From Herbaspirillum sp. GW103 (GTDB taxonomy: Bacteria > Pseudomonadota > Gammaproteobacteria > Burkholderiales > Burkholderiaceae_D), in NCBI RefSeq assembly GCF_000261365.1, contig NZ_AJVC01000004.1:744001-808000 (forward strand): a DNA stretch of 64,000 nucleotides, given 5' to 3'. Each line of letters starts with the position of its first letter. The stretch's first letter is position 1. A program made the translations under genes and the position numbers. Shown here piece after piece: positions 37,196 to 45,241 of this stretch. The notes below the pieces were generated by a model that did no database searches, was not told the origin of the DNA, and saw nothing but the letters and a program-made list of their open reading frames with translations.

Positions 37196-38146
37196 ATGAC
37201 TTCCTTCAGCCGCCCTGTCGTCCTCATCGTCGCCCGCCTGCCGCAGCACCTGCTGGACTTGCTGCAGCAGAACTTCACCTGCCACAACCTCATCCTCGAT
37301 CCGCTCACCGATGAAGCGCTCGCTGCCATCGCGCCGCAGGTGCGCGGCATTGCCGCCAATGGCGAAGCCAAGGTCGGGCGCGAGTTCATGGCGCGCTTCC
37401 CGGCGCTGGAGATCGTCTCGGTGTTCGGGGTTGGCTATGACGGGGTGGATGTACCGGCCGCCCGCGAGCGCGGCATCCATGTGACCCACACGCCCGACGT
37501 GCTCACCGAGGATGTGGCCGACATGGCCATTGCGCTGATGCTGGCCGTGGCGCGCAACGTGGTGCGGGCCGACCGCTTTGCCCGTAGCGGCGAATGGAAG
37601 AAGGGGCCCTTCCCCTTCACCACCAAGGTCAGCGGCGCGCGCCTGGGCATCGTCGGCCTGGGCCGCATCGGGCAAGCCATTGCGCAGCGGGCGGCCGCGT
37701 TCGACATGCAGATTGCGTATCACAACCGTTCGCGCAAGGACGTGCCCTACACCTATGTGGAAGACATCGTCTCGCTGGCGCGCGAGGTCGATTTCCTGGT
37801 GATGATCACGCCGGGTGGTGCCGGGACGCGGGCGCTGGTCAATGCCGAGGTGCTGGAGGCGCTGGGCCCCAAGGGCTTCCTCATCAATGTGGCGCGCGGT
37901 TCGGTGGTGGATGAAAAGGCGCTCATCGCGGCGCTGCAGGCCGGGACGATTGCCGGTGCGGGGCTGGACGTGTTCGAGAATGAGCCGAGCATTCCGGCCG
38001 AACTGGCCGCGCTGGAGAACGTGGTGCTGACGCCGCACATGGCCAGCGGCACGCTGGTCACCAGGACGGCCATGGCGGAACTGGCGTTCACCAATTTGCA
38101 GGCGCATTTTTCTGGCAAGCCGGTGCTGACGCCGGTGCCTGATTGA
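37196..38146 (+). CDS. D-2-hydroxyacid dehydrogenase (hydroxypyruvate/glyoxylate reductase type)
   Basis: 316 residues. The NAD(P) motif 'GLGRIGQAI' is at 154-162 and the catalytic triad is R234 ('NVARGSVVDE'), E263 ('ENEP') and H281 ('LTPHMASGT'). The subgroup resembles GhrB/GRHPR-like reductases that reduce hydroxypyruvate, glyoxylate or 2-ketogluconate; specificity is not resolved. An intrinsic terminator follows at 38162-38203. Confidence 0.92.
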   Translation: MTSFSRPVVLIVARLPQHLLDLLQQNFTCHNLILDPLTDEALAAIAPQVRGIAANGEAKVGREFMARFPALEIVSVFGVGYDGVDVPAARERGIHVTHTPDVLTEDVADMAIALMLAVARNVVRADRFARSGEWKKGPFPFTTKVSGARLGIVGLGRIGQAIAQRAAAFDMQIAYHNRSRKDVPYTYVEDIVSLAREVDFLVMITPGGAGTRALVNAEVLEALGPKGFLINVARGSVVDEKALIAALQAGTIAGAGLDVFENEPSIPAELAALENVVLTPHMASGTLVTRTAMAELAFTNLQAHFSGKPVLTPVPD

Positions 38147-38161
38147 AGCTTCATACAGGGG

Positions 38162-38203
38162 AAAAGCCGCTGCCGGAAGGGGTTCACGGACAGCGGCTTT
38201 TTT
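38162..38203 (+). terminator. Terminator after the hydroxyacid dehydrogenase gene
   Basis: AAAAGCCGCTG paired with CAGCGGCTTTT around an 18-nt loop, ending in a T-run, 16 nt past the stop. Confidence 0.88.
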
Positions 38204-38291
38204 CTGATGGGTTCAGGGCGAGCGGTTTCGGTCCAAGGAGTCTTGCCCTGAGTCATTCCGTACTTGGGTGATGACTTGGGGTGTGCTATCA

Positions 38292-38762
38292 CTACTGCGT
38301 GTCTGACTCGTCAAGCCACTCTTCAATGTCGATCCCCGAGAATGGGAATGTCGGCTCGCCGAACATGCGGAGAAGCGTCAGGTGCACATTGGCCTTCACT
38401 TTCACCAGATTTTCGAGCAGGAAGCTCCCGCCCAGGACGATGGCGGGCTGGAAACCATATATTTCATGCGGTTCAAGCGGACCTAGTTTGGATCGCGCAC
38501 GTTCAAAGAGGGGCTGACCATCCTCGTCTTTCAGGTCAAACTGATCCGGCTCAAGGCATGCGAATAACGAACGAATCGAAAAATCCAAGTCTTCCTTGGA
38601 TTTGGGCTTCAGTTCATTTTCGAAAGCAGAGACGCTATGGAGCACGCAGTTCATCGAAACGCTGCTGCCTGTCTTCTCTCCACACACGTAGAGTTTGCCA
38701 AATGCAGACCTCGCAATGACGTGGAAGACGTCAACTCCCTCCAATTCGGTGTCCGCGAATCG
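38292..38762 (-). pseudogene. 5'-truncated second copy of the Tdi1-like immunity gene
   Basis: The last 150 or so residues of a GAD-like/DUF1851 protein, strongly similar to the neighbouring upstream copy: 'FHVIARSAFGKLYVCGEKTG' against 'FHVIARTAFGTLYLCGENTG', and 'GPLEPHEIYGFQPAIVLGG' against 'GPLETHEIYGFEPAIVLGG'. Reading this frame upstream gives the expected 'FADTELEGVD' and then a TGA, exactly where sequence belonging to the first copy begins. The N-terminal 85-90 residues are therefore missing and no ATG remains in the conserved part (only a TTG at 38744). The intact C-terminus shows what the first copy has lost. Low GC compared with flanks marks it as imported DNA. Confidence 0.75.
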
Positions 38763-39354
38763 TCAGGTGCACATTGGCATTCACTTTCGCCAGATTTTCG
38801 AGGAGAATTTTTCCTCCTAGCACGATTGCCGGCTCGAATCCGTAGATTTCGTGCGTTTCGAGTGGGCCTAGTTTGGCTAGAGCGCGTTCGAAGAGCGGCT
38901 GTCCACTCTCGTCTTTGATATCAAGCTGGGCGGGCTTACTGTAAGCAAAAAAGAAACGGATCGAAAAATCTAATTCTTCCTTATTTTTTTCCTTCAATCC
39001 ATTTTGTAGAGCAGAGATCATATTAAGGGCGCAGCGAATCGTGACACTGCACCCGGTATTCTCACCACACAAATAGAGCGTCCCAAATGCAGTCCTTGCA
39101 ATTACGTGGAACGCGTCAATTTCATCTAGTCCTGTGTCGGCAAGCCATTCATCAACGATATCTTCATAGTCGTCAGGGTCAACTGTACAAAAGAGGCCGT
39201 TCGAAAATTCGCACCATCCTTCTTGCTCCCAGTATCTTAATAACTGGTCCGGCAGCTTGCCGCGCCATTTTTCAAGGCTTGCGGGGGGCACCGGGGAGCT
39301 CTTGGTAGCCTCGCCAAAGTTGCTAATAAAATATTCAAAGTCTTCGTCTCTCAT
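38731..39354 (-). CDS. Tdi1-like type VI secretion immunity protein (GAD-like plus DUF1851), C-terminally truncated
   Basis: 207 residues. The N-terminal GAD-like domain ('DEDFEYFISNFGEATKS' to about residue 95) and the DUF1851/Tdi1-C domain match the immunity protein that neutralises the Ntox15 DNase Tde1 in Agrobacterium. The ATG at 39354 overlaps the toxin stop by 4 nt (ATGA), so toxin and antidote are translationally coupled. The C-terminus is abnormal: after 'NANVHLT' the protein continues for only a few foreign residues to a stop, whereas the downstream copy has about 25 more. The break coincides with the fusion to copy two near 38760. Whether it still protects is uncertain. Base composition is clearly AT-richer than the surrounding genes. 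Confidence 0.82.
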   Translation of the reverse strand: MRDEDFEYFISNFGEATKSSPVPPASLEKWRGKLPDQLLRYWEQEGWCEFSNGLFCTVDPDDYEDIVDEWLADTGLDEIDAFHVIARTAFGTLYLCGENTGCSVTIRCALNMISALQNGLKEKNKEELDFSIRFFFAYSKPAQLDIKDESGQPLFERALAKLGPLETHEIYGFEPAIVLGGKILLENLAKVNANVHLTIRGHRIGGS

Positions 39355-39803
39355 CTCATTCCCTTGCCGCGGCAAGGCTCCAATTTGACATTCATTTTCT
39401 GATTTCCACGGCCGTTATCAATCGCATGTTGGGCTTCACGATCCATCTCCTGCACCCTAGTCAGAGCTTTCTGCCCTGAATTCCGACTTTCAGGCGGCGT
39501 GTAAGCCTGATTCCAGCTTGCTCCAATTGACTTATTCACGTCAGCGCGGCCGATGCTACTGGTCTTGTGTTGCATCCAACCTCCGGCGACCATGTCTGGC
39601 TCATGCAATGCGGCTAATTTTTTCATTACTTCTTTTGCTTGAACTCTGGCCTGCGTTTCTGCCTCCGCCTGGCTCATACCTCGATTACGCAGGCTCTCGG
39701 TCATACCCTTCGATATGTCATCAAGGACCATCTCCCGATGGCTTTCTTGCGCCGCGCCAGCCGCCGGATTCCGATTCATTTTCTTAAACGCATCCCTAGC
39801 CAT
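39351..39803 (-). CDS. Ntox15-domain DNase toxin, orphan C-terminal domain (Tde1-like)
   Basis: 150 residues. The predicted active-site HxxD motif is H67-E-P-D70 in 'LAALHEPDMVAGG', followed by 'GRADVNKSIGASWN' and the closing 'QKMNVKLEPC', the characteristic stretches of Ntox15 (Tox-HNH-unrelated, HxxD) DNases delivered by type VI secretion. Full effectors carry an N-terminal PAAR-like, DUF4150 or glycine-zipper delivery part; here the ATG at 39803 begins directly at the toxin domain and overlaps the TAG of the truncated DUF2169 gene. The most economical explanation is a deletion that removed the end of DUF2169 and the delivery part of the effector. If translated, the toxin would act inside the producing cell, which makes the coupled immunity gene important. 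Confidence 0.8.
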   Translation of the reverse strand: MARDAFKKMNRNPAAGAAQESHREMVLDDISKGMTESLRNRGMSQAEAETQARVQAKEVMKKLAALHEPDMVAGGWMQHKTSSIGRADVNKSIGASWNQAYTPPESRNSGQKALTRVQEMDREAQHAIDNGRGNQKMNVKLEPCRGKGMR

Positions 39804-40896
39804 CGCGTGCTGTTGCGGCCCCCGCAGGGCAGAGGTTGGAGAGCGTGATGGTTTCATCGCCATCCAGATGAGGAATGACTTGCTGGTCCGCAGGCGCAGC
39901 GTTCCAGTACGCAAAATCAAAATCAGCGGGCAACCCGGGATGCCACCCTTCCAGCCACTGCTGGTCGTAAGTGCCCGCGAGGCGCAGGCGGGGCTGCCAG
40001 GCGCGTCCGATAATGCCCAAGCCCACTGGCATGCACGCTTCACCAAAGCGTAACGGGGGCTCATTGCGCGCTTGAATTTGCGGCACGGGTACCCGGGTTG
40101 CTTTTGTCGCACGGAGATACCATTCCTCCGCAAAGCCAAGGCCTATCGGATTGTGTTCATGCACCGCATGGGCGATGGCTTGCTGCATATCGCCGTCAGT
40201 GGCAGATTCAGGCAACGGCTTGCGCTCTGGAAGTCGATGCTTTTTGTTCACACGTGTGGCCGCCGGGTCGGTTTCAAGAATCTTGTTCTCGCCTCCGTAG
40301 GCGTATTCGTAACGTAGTGGCAGCGTCGTGATGGCTTGTGGCGTAGTCAGCTTCCATGCAGGAAGCACAAACAGCGTCAGCGCCCGGAGCAAGGCAGAAC
40401 GCCTGCGCCATTCGCGTGGACCCGTGACAAGCAGCGTCTTGGACAAAATGAGCGGGCCTTGCCTGGCCTGCTCCGTCAAGCGCGTACACTCTTGCCGCCA
40501 CTGCGCCATGCGCTCGGGCGAAGCATGCTGCAAGGGATTCAAGCCATGAGGTTCAGGCGGCAACTCGGGCTCGACCGGCGCGCCGTTGATCTTGATGGCG
40601 ACCTCGAACTCGCGGGCCGCGCGTCCCTGCGGCGCGTGCGCGTCGGCAATGACGATGACGTCGGTATGCGGCTTGTACGGCGCCAGATCCGATTCCTGCC
40701 TGACGCTGGAGCAGTTCAGTTCGCCGTAGTACTCGTCGGAGGTGACCAGCGGTGTTTGCTCGGGTGCGAGCAGGAGCTGGCCGTCATCCTGCAATTCAAA
40801 AGTCAGTCGCATCGCGACGACGTGAAAGCGCTGGTCATGCTGGTCGAGCGCGTCGAACGCCATCGCCGGATAAGGCGTGAGGTTGCGAAATTCCAT
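39796..40896 (-). CDS. DUF2169 family type VI secretion accessory protein, 3'-truncated
   Basis: 366 residues. DUF2169 proteins are encoded between vgrG and effector genes and are thought to load effectors or PAAR-like tips onto the spike. The conserved core is present ('PYPAMAFDALDQ' start, 'LPLRYEYAYGG', 'NPIGLGF', 'GIIGRAWQPRLRLAGTYDQQW', 'DFDFAYWNAAPADQQ'). After 'LSNLCPAG' the homology stops and a TAG follows 7 codons later, where normal members continue for some 60-100 residues. The gene begins 13 nt after the vgrG remnant, as in an intact operon. Confidence 0.82.
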   Translation of the reverse strand: MEFRNLTPYPAMAFDALDQHDQRFHVVAMRLTFELQDDGQLLLAPEQTPLVTSDEYYGELNCSSVRQESDLAPYKPHTDVIVIADAHAPQGRAAREFEVAIKINGAPVEPELPPEPHGLNPLQHASPERMAQWRQECTRLTEQARQGPLILSKTLLVTGPREWRRRSALLRALTLFVLPAWKLTTPQAITTLPLRYEYAYGGENKILETDPAATRVNKKHRLPERKPLPESATDGDMQQAIAHAVHEHNPIGLGFAEEWYLRATKATRVPVPQIQARNEPPLRFGEACMPVGLGIIGRAWQPRLRLAGTYDQQWLEGWHPGLPADFDFAYWNAAPADQQVIPHLDGDETITLSNLCPAGAATARDG

Positions 40897-40909
40897 GATC
40901 AGTGCCCGG

Positions 40910-41808
40910 TTAGTTGATATCGACGTCTTTGCCGGACAACTGCATCGGCCCGCTGGCCTCGATGCCGATCTCGGCACCGTTGATGGAGATCTTGCCGTCG
41001 GCCGTCATGCGCAAACTGGCCTTGCCCACCGAAATGGAAAGCTCCTCACCCGCCGTGATCGACAGGGTGTTGCCGACCTTGGTGATCTGGTTGATGCCAA
41101 CCACCGTCGCCATCACAGTGCCCACGTTGAGGTTGTAGGCCAGGCCGACGTTTTCCATGCGGCCCATGCCGACGTTCTGCATGTAGGCCATGCCGATGGT
41201 TTCGGTCTTCATCCGCGCAACTTGGGTCGACCAGTTCTTGCCGATCTGGTCCTTGCGGTTCTTGCCGATGGTCTTGGTACGGTTGCTGCCGATGCTGATG
41301 GTTTCGTTGTTGTCGACCGTCTCGGTACGGTTGTTGTGGACCGTGATGGTCTCGTCGTTGTCGACCGTCTCGGTGCGGTCATGCCCGATGTGGGAGGTCT
41401 CGTCGTGGTCGATGGTCTTGCGGCGATCATGGCCGACCCATTTGTCTTCGTCGTGCTCGACCTCGGTCAGCTGGTCGCGCTCGGCGTGCAGCCATAACTG
41501 CTCCTGGCCCTTCTTGTCTTCGAAGCGCAGCGCATTGGCATTGTCGTAGCCGCCCTTGGTCGTCATGGCCGCTTGTTCCGCGTCCTGTCGCGCAGGAGGC
41601 AGGTCAGGTTTCCGGGTTCAGGTCTGGCGTTATCCGCCCGATGCCAACGATTGAGAGCGAAGTCGCGTGAACGACCGTGGCTGGCGTCAAGCTTGTTGAC
41701 GAGCAGTTCAGAAAGGGGAGCGTCGTTGTCTGGGAAAGTGAGCCGCAGAATGCGGGCGTGCTGATAGTCTGAAAGCAGCCGTTCCAGACCGTGGAGGGTT
41801 TTGCGCAT
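40910..41808 (-). pseudogene. vgrG with its central part deleted
   Basis: Two vgrG pieces in different frames. The 5' piece (41808 to about 41659) encodes 50 residues of a VgrG N-terminus ('HARILRLTFPDND', 'SELLVNKLDASHGRSRDF'). The 3' piece (41566-40910, 218 residues) encodes the needle end: 'LRFEDKKGQEQLWLHAERD', a run of gp5-type repeats rich in D/N-E-T-I/V ('DRTETVDNDETITV'), and the terminal 'GKISINGAEIGIEASG'. Everything between, the gp27-like and OB-fold body of several hundred residues, is missing. The product cannot form a spike trimer with a base, so the gene is dead, although the needle fragment has its own ATG. Confidence 0.85.
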
Positions 41809-41869
41809 GCAGGATTCCTGTGTTCATCAAGTTTCCCTCCCTGATGTAACACCGGCGCGCATTTTAATA

Positions 41870-41883
41870 TTTCCCAATGGAAA
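41870..41883. promoter_or_regulatory. Palindrome TTTCC-CAAT-GGAAA upstream of the vgrG remnant
   Basis: A 5+5 inverted repeat 62 nt before the vgrG start. Read on the minus strand it is followed by TATT, as is the palindrome before the DUF2339 gene: both have TTTCC, one base, TTG, one base, GGAAATATT. Confidence 0.35.
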
Positions 41884-42041
41884 CGTGCAACTCCTGAATG
41901 ACGATGGCGGGCGACTGCATGAATTTTCGCCCCAAGGTGCAATAACTCTTCAGGCAAGGAGCCGGCCTGCCCCTCCAGAGAATCCGATCTGCTCAGGAAA
42001 ATGACGACTCACCACCCGCGATGTTATGTGAGCCCAAACTG

Positions 42042-42080
42042 AAAAGGCCTGGGTCCGGTGCAATACCGAACTCAGGCCTT
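42042..42080 (-). terminator. Terminator of fadD
   Basis: A 16-bp near-perfect stem (AAGGCCTG core paired with CAGGCCTT, two imperfect pairs inside) with a GCAAT loop; on the minus strand it is followed by TTTTCAGTTT. It lies 55 nt past the fadD stop. Confidence 0.75.
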
Positions 42081-42134
42081 GATGCAGAAACTGACTGACG
42101 AACGCAAGAAGATCAGATTACGGCAGCGCTCGTT

Positions 42135-43835
42135 TCACGCCGCCTGCTTCTGCGCCGCCTTCGCAGGATCATCCCGCAACTCGCGGCGCAGAATCTTGCC
42201 CACGTTGGTCTTGGGCAGCTCATCACGGAACTCGATGTACTTCGGCTTCTTGTAGCCGGTGAACTGTTCCTTGCAGTACGCCATCAACTGCTCGCTGGTC
42301 AGCGACTTGTCCTTGCGCACCACGAAGAGCTTGACCGCTTCGCCGGTATGCTCATCGGGCACTCCAACGCAGGCGCATTCCAGCACACCGGGATGCTGCG
42401 CCACCACGCCTTCGATTTCATTCGGATAGACGTTGAAGCCGGAGACCAGGATCATGTCCTTCTTGCGGTCCACGATCCTGGTGTATCCGCGCGCGTCCAT
42501 CACACCGATGTCACCGGTCTTGAAGAAGCCGTCCGGTGTCATGACCTTGGCCGTCTCGTCAGGACGCTGCCAGTAACCCGGCATCACCTGCGGACCACGA
42601 ATGGCGATCTCGCCCGGCTGGCCCAGCGGCACCGGATGGCCATCATCATCGAGGATGGCGATTTCGGTGGACGGCAGCGGCAGGCCGATGGTCCCGGTGT
42701 ATTCATCAATGGTGCAAGGGTTCGCGCTGGCGATCGGCGAAGTTTCGGACAAACCGTAACCTTCGATGATGGGACAGCCGGTCAGCTTCTTCCACTTGTC
42801 GGCCACGCTCTTCTGCACCGCCATGCCGCCACCCACGCAGCAGCGATAGCCGGAGAAATCCAGCTTGGCAAAGTCGGCATTGTTGAGCAGCGCGTTGTAA
42901 AGCGTATTGACCGCCGGGAAGGTATTGACCTTGTACTTGGCCAGCTCCTTGACGAACCCCGGAATATCGCGCGGATTCGGGATCAGCAGGTTCAGCGCAC
43001 CTTCACGCGTGCCCAGCAGGTTGCAAACGGTGAGCGCAAAGATGTGATACAGCGGCAGTGCGCAGACGAACACCAGCTGGTCGATGGGCTTGCCGGACTT
43101 CAGCGCCGGGGTCAGCCATTCTTCGGCTTGCAGTACGTTGGCGATCAGGTTGCGATGAGTCAGCACCGCCCCCTTGGCCACGCCCGTGGTACCGCCAGTG
43201 TATTGCAGGAAGGCGACATCATCGGGCGTGAGCGATACCTTCTGCAAGGTCTTGCCCTCGCCCTGCGACAGCGCGCGGCTGAAGGAGACGGCATTGGGCA
43301 GCGACCAGGCCGGCACCATCTTCTTGACGTGCCGCACCACCAGGTTGACGATGGCCCCCTTGAGCGTGCCGAGCAGCTCGCCCATGCTGGCCACCACGAT
43401 GTGCTTGACCTGGGTATGGGCTACCACCTTCTGCAACGTGCAGGCAAAGTTCTCCAGCACGAAGATGGCTTCGGCACCGGAATCCTTCAGCTGGTGTTCC
43501 AGCTCGCGGGCAGTGTAGAGCGGATTGACGTTGACCACCGTGTAGCCGGCACGCAGGATGGCGGCAATGGCGATCGGGTATTGCAACACGTTGGGCATCA
43601 TGATCGCCACGCGAGCCCCCTTCTGCAGGCCAAGGCCTTGCAGCCACGCGCCCATGGCGCGCGACATGGCATCGAGTTCGCCATAGCGGAGATACTTGCC
43701 CATGCAGACGTAAGCGTTCCGATCGGCATGCTTGGCGAAAGCCTCTTCGATCATCTGCACCAGCGAACCATAAGCGCTGGGATCGATATCAGCGGGAACG
43801 CCTGCGGGATACGATGCAAGCCAGAATCTTTCCAT
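42135..43835 (-). CDS. fadD: Long-chain-fatty-acid-CoA ligase
   Basis: 566 residues, ANL-superfamily adenylating enzyme that activates fatty acids to acyl-CoA. The AMP-binding P-loop '[18 protein letters not shown]', the A5 motif 'YGLSETSP', the A8 hinge '[26 protein letters not shown]' region and the catalytic C-terminal lysine in '[12 protein letters not shown]' are present. The N-terminus '[18 protein letters not shown]' is the typical FadD start, supporting ATG 43835. It stands alone with its own terminator. Confidence 0.95.
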   Translation of the reverse strand: MERFWLASYPAGVPADIDPSAYGSLVQMIEEAFAKHADRNAYVCMGKYLRYGELDAMSRAMGAWLQGLGLQKGARVAIMMPNVLQYPIAIAAILRAGYTVVNVNPLYTARELEHQLKDSGAEAIFVLENFACTLQKVVAHTQVKHIVVASMGELLGTLKGAIVNLVVRHVKKMVPAWSLPNAVSFSRALSQGEGKTLQKVSLTPDDVAFLQYTGGTTGVAKGAVLTHRNLIANVLQAEEWLTPALKSGKPIDQLVFVCALPLYHIFALTVCNLLGTREGALNLLIPNPRDIPGFVKELAKYKVNTFPAVNTLYNALLNNADFAKLDFSGYRCCVGGGMAVQKSVADKWKKLTGCPIIEGYGLSETSPIASANPCTIDEYTGTIGLPLPSTEIAILDDDGHPVPLGQPGEIAIRGPQVMPGYWQRPDETAKVMTPDGFFKTGDIGVMDARGYTRIVDRKKDMILVSGFNVYPNEIEGVVAQHPGVLECACVGVPDEHTGEAVKLFVVRKDKSLTSEQLMAYCKEQFTGYKKPKYIEFRDELPKTNVGKILRRELRDDPAKAAQKQAA

Positions 43836-44087
43836 AGTGTGTCCTCTGTCTCCGGTCATAACGTGCGCTGGGGCTGCGCAGTGAAGCAAGACCACCGCGT
43901 TGGCGCGCACAGCAAAAAAAGCACGAGTGTTTTTTTATTTAACGCAGATGCTATCCAGCATTCGACGGCGGGGCAAGCATTTTGCGCCCCAAATTTGAGA
44001 TTTTTTGCAAAATGGCTGCCAACGGCAGCGATATCACGGTCAGTCCCGGCCTGTTACGTTCAACGGCAAGCCAGCGACTGCCCAAAT

Positions 44088-45233
44088 TTATCCGGCATGA
44101 TACGCCGGCCTACCGTCCTTGGGCCGGCCATTGGTGCAGGGTGGAAATATTTCTGCATCGGCCTTGCCCCTGCTCAAGGGCGCATCACCGAGGGCGGCAT
44201 GACGTGCCGCCTTGTCCATGCGCGACAGCGTGCGCACCTTGTCATAGAAATCAGGGAAGCCACTGCTACGCGCAAACAATTGACGGAACGCCGGCACCAG
44301 ATCGTGATACGCCCCCACCAGCGCCAGATGCGCATTGGACAAGGGCATGGCAAACCAGCGGTCGTAACCGGCATAGCCGTGCCAGCGGCTGGCCTTGATC
44401 TGCGCGTATTCGGCATGCAGGGCGGCGAAGATGGCGGCCTTGCACTGGCGTTTTTGGGCGTCACTGGCGTGGCTGTCGTAGTTTTCCTTCAACCGGGCGC
44501 GATACTTGTCCAGCAGGGCCAGGAATTCGCGCTTGCGGGCGGCAAAGCGGTGGTAGGCCTCGAACATCGCCGGATCGTGGCGCGCCGCCAGCCAGCGCTC
44601 CACGCCCAGCTCTTCCACGGCCACCGCAAAGCCTTCATTGAAGGAAGTATCACCAGGCGCATACACCGTCTGGTGCGCCAGCTCATGGAAGATCAGCCGC
44701 GCCAGTTCGCCATCGGGATACTGGATGAAGGTCGAGATCACCGGATCATCGAACCAGCCCAGCGTGGAATATGCCGGCACGCCCGCCACCTGGACGTCGT
44801 AGCCCTCGGCCTTGAGCGTCTCGGCATAGGCCTGGGCATCCTTGAGATGATAGTAGCCGCGATAGTCCACGCAGCCCGCAATCGGGAAGCACCATTGCTT
44901 GGGCTGGAGCGAAAGTTCGGGTGCGGCCACCACGTTCCACAGCACGAAGGGCCGGTCCAGCTGGGCATAGCTGCGATAGCTGCCATTGTCGGGCAGATCC
45001 AGTTCGGTGACGGCGTAGCGGCGGATCTCGCGCACGGTCTGCAACTTGGCCTTGAGCGCAGACGAGGTAGCGGGATCATCAATCCAGTCCTGCAGCGGCT
45101 TGGCCTGGGCCAGCAGCGAAAACTGGCCATGTGCGGCCTGGGCGTAATACGAGACGCTTGAGCATCCCGTGAGCGCCCACAGCGCCGCCAGCGCGGCAAC
45201 GATGGCGCCCCATCGCACACGGCGGCGCAGCAC
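44088..45233 (-). CDS. Lipoprotein aminopeptidase-like zinc peptidase (Aminopep family, HExxH)
   Basis: 381 residues. A lipoprotein signal peptide with lipobox 'LTGC' (C24) is followed by the zinc motif H183-E-L-A-H187 and E200 in 'SFNEGFA', the probable third ligand. The family is annotated as putative aminopeptidase; substrates are unknown. 'GWFDDPVISTFIQYPDGELARLIFHELAHQ' (residues about 159-188) is the conserved block, mentioned here in full only to locate it by 'GWFDDPVIST'. It starts 8 nt after the molybdopterin oxidoreductase stop, so the two are probably cotranscribed. Confidence 0.85.
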   Translation of the reverse strand: MLRRRVRWGAIVAALAALWALTGCSSVSYYAQAAHGQFSLLAQAKPLQDWIDDPATSSALKAKLQTVREIRRYAVTELDLPDNGSYRSYAQLDRPFVLWNVVAAPELSLQPKQWCFPIAGCVDYRGYYHLKDAQAYAETLKAEGYDVQVAGVPAYSTLGWFDDPVISTFIQYPDGELARLIFHELAHQTVYAPGDTSFNEGFAVAVEELGVERWLAARHDPAMFEAYHRFAARKREFLALLDKYRARLKENYDSHASDAQKRQCKAAIFAALHAEYAQIKASRWHGYAGYDRWFAMPLSNAHLALVGAYHDLVPAFRQLFARSSGFPDFYDKVRTLSRMDKAARHAALGDAPLSRGKADAEIFPPCTNGRPKDGRPAYHAG

Positions 45234-45241
45234 GGAAAACC

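Larger units (their letters stand above)
41809..42134. other. 326-nt region between the vgrG remnant and fadD
   Basis: Contains an AT-rich palindrome (41870-41883) in the position of the former vgrG promoter, and the fadD terminator (42042-42080). A 67-codon plus-strand frame at 41801-42004 lacks a ribosome site and family resemblance and was not called. Confidence 0.5.

Noticed and set aside
41801-42004. 67-codon plus-strand frame between vgrG remnant and fadD
   Set aside because: Partly protein-like in its second half but lacks a ribosome site and homology, and overlaps the vgrG promoter palindrome.
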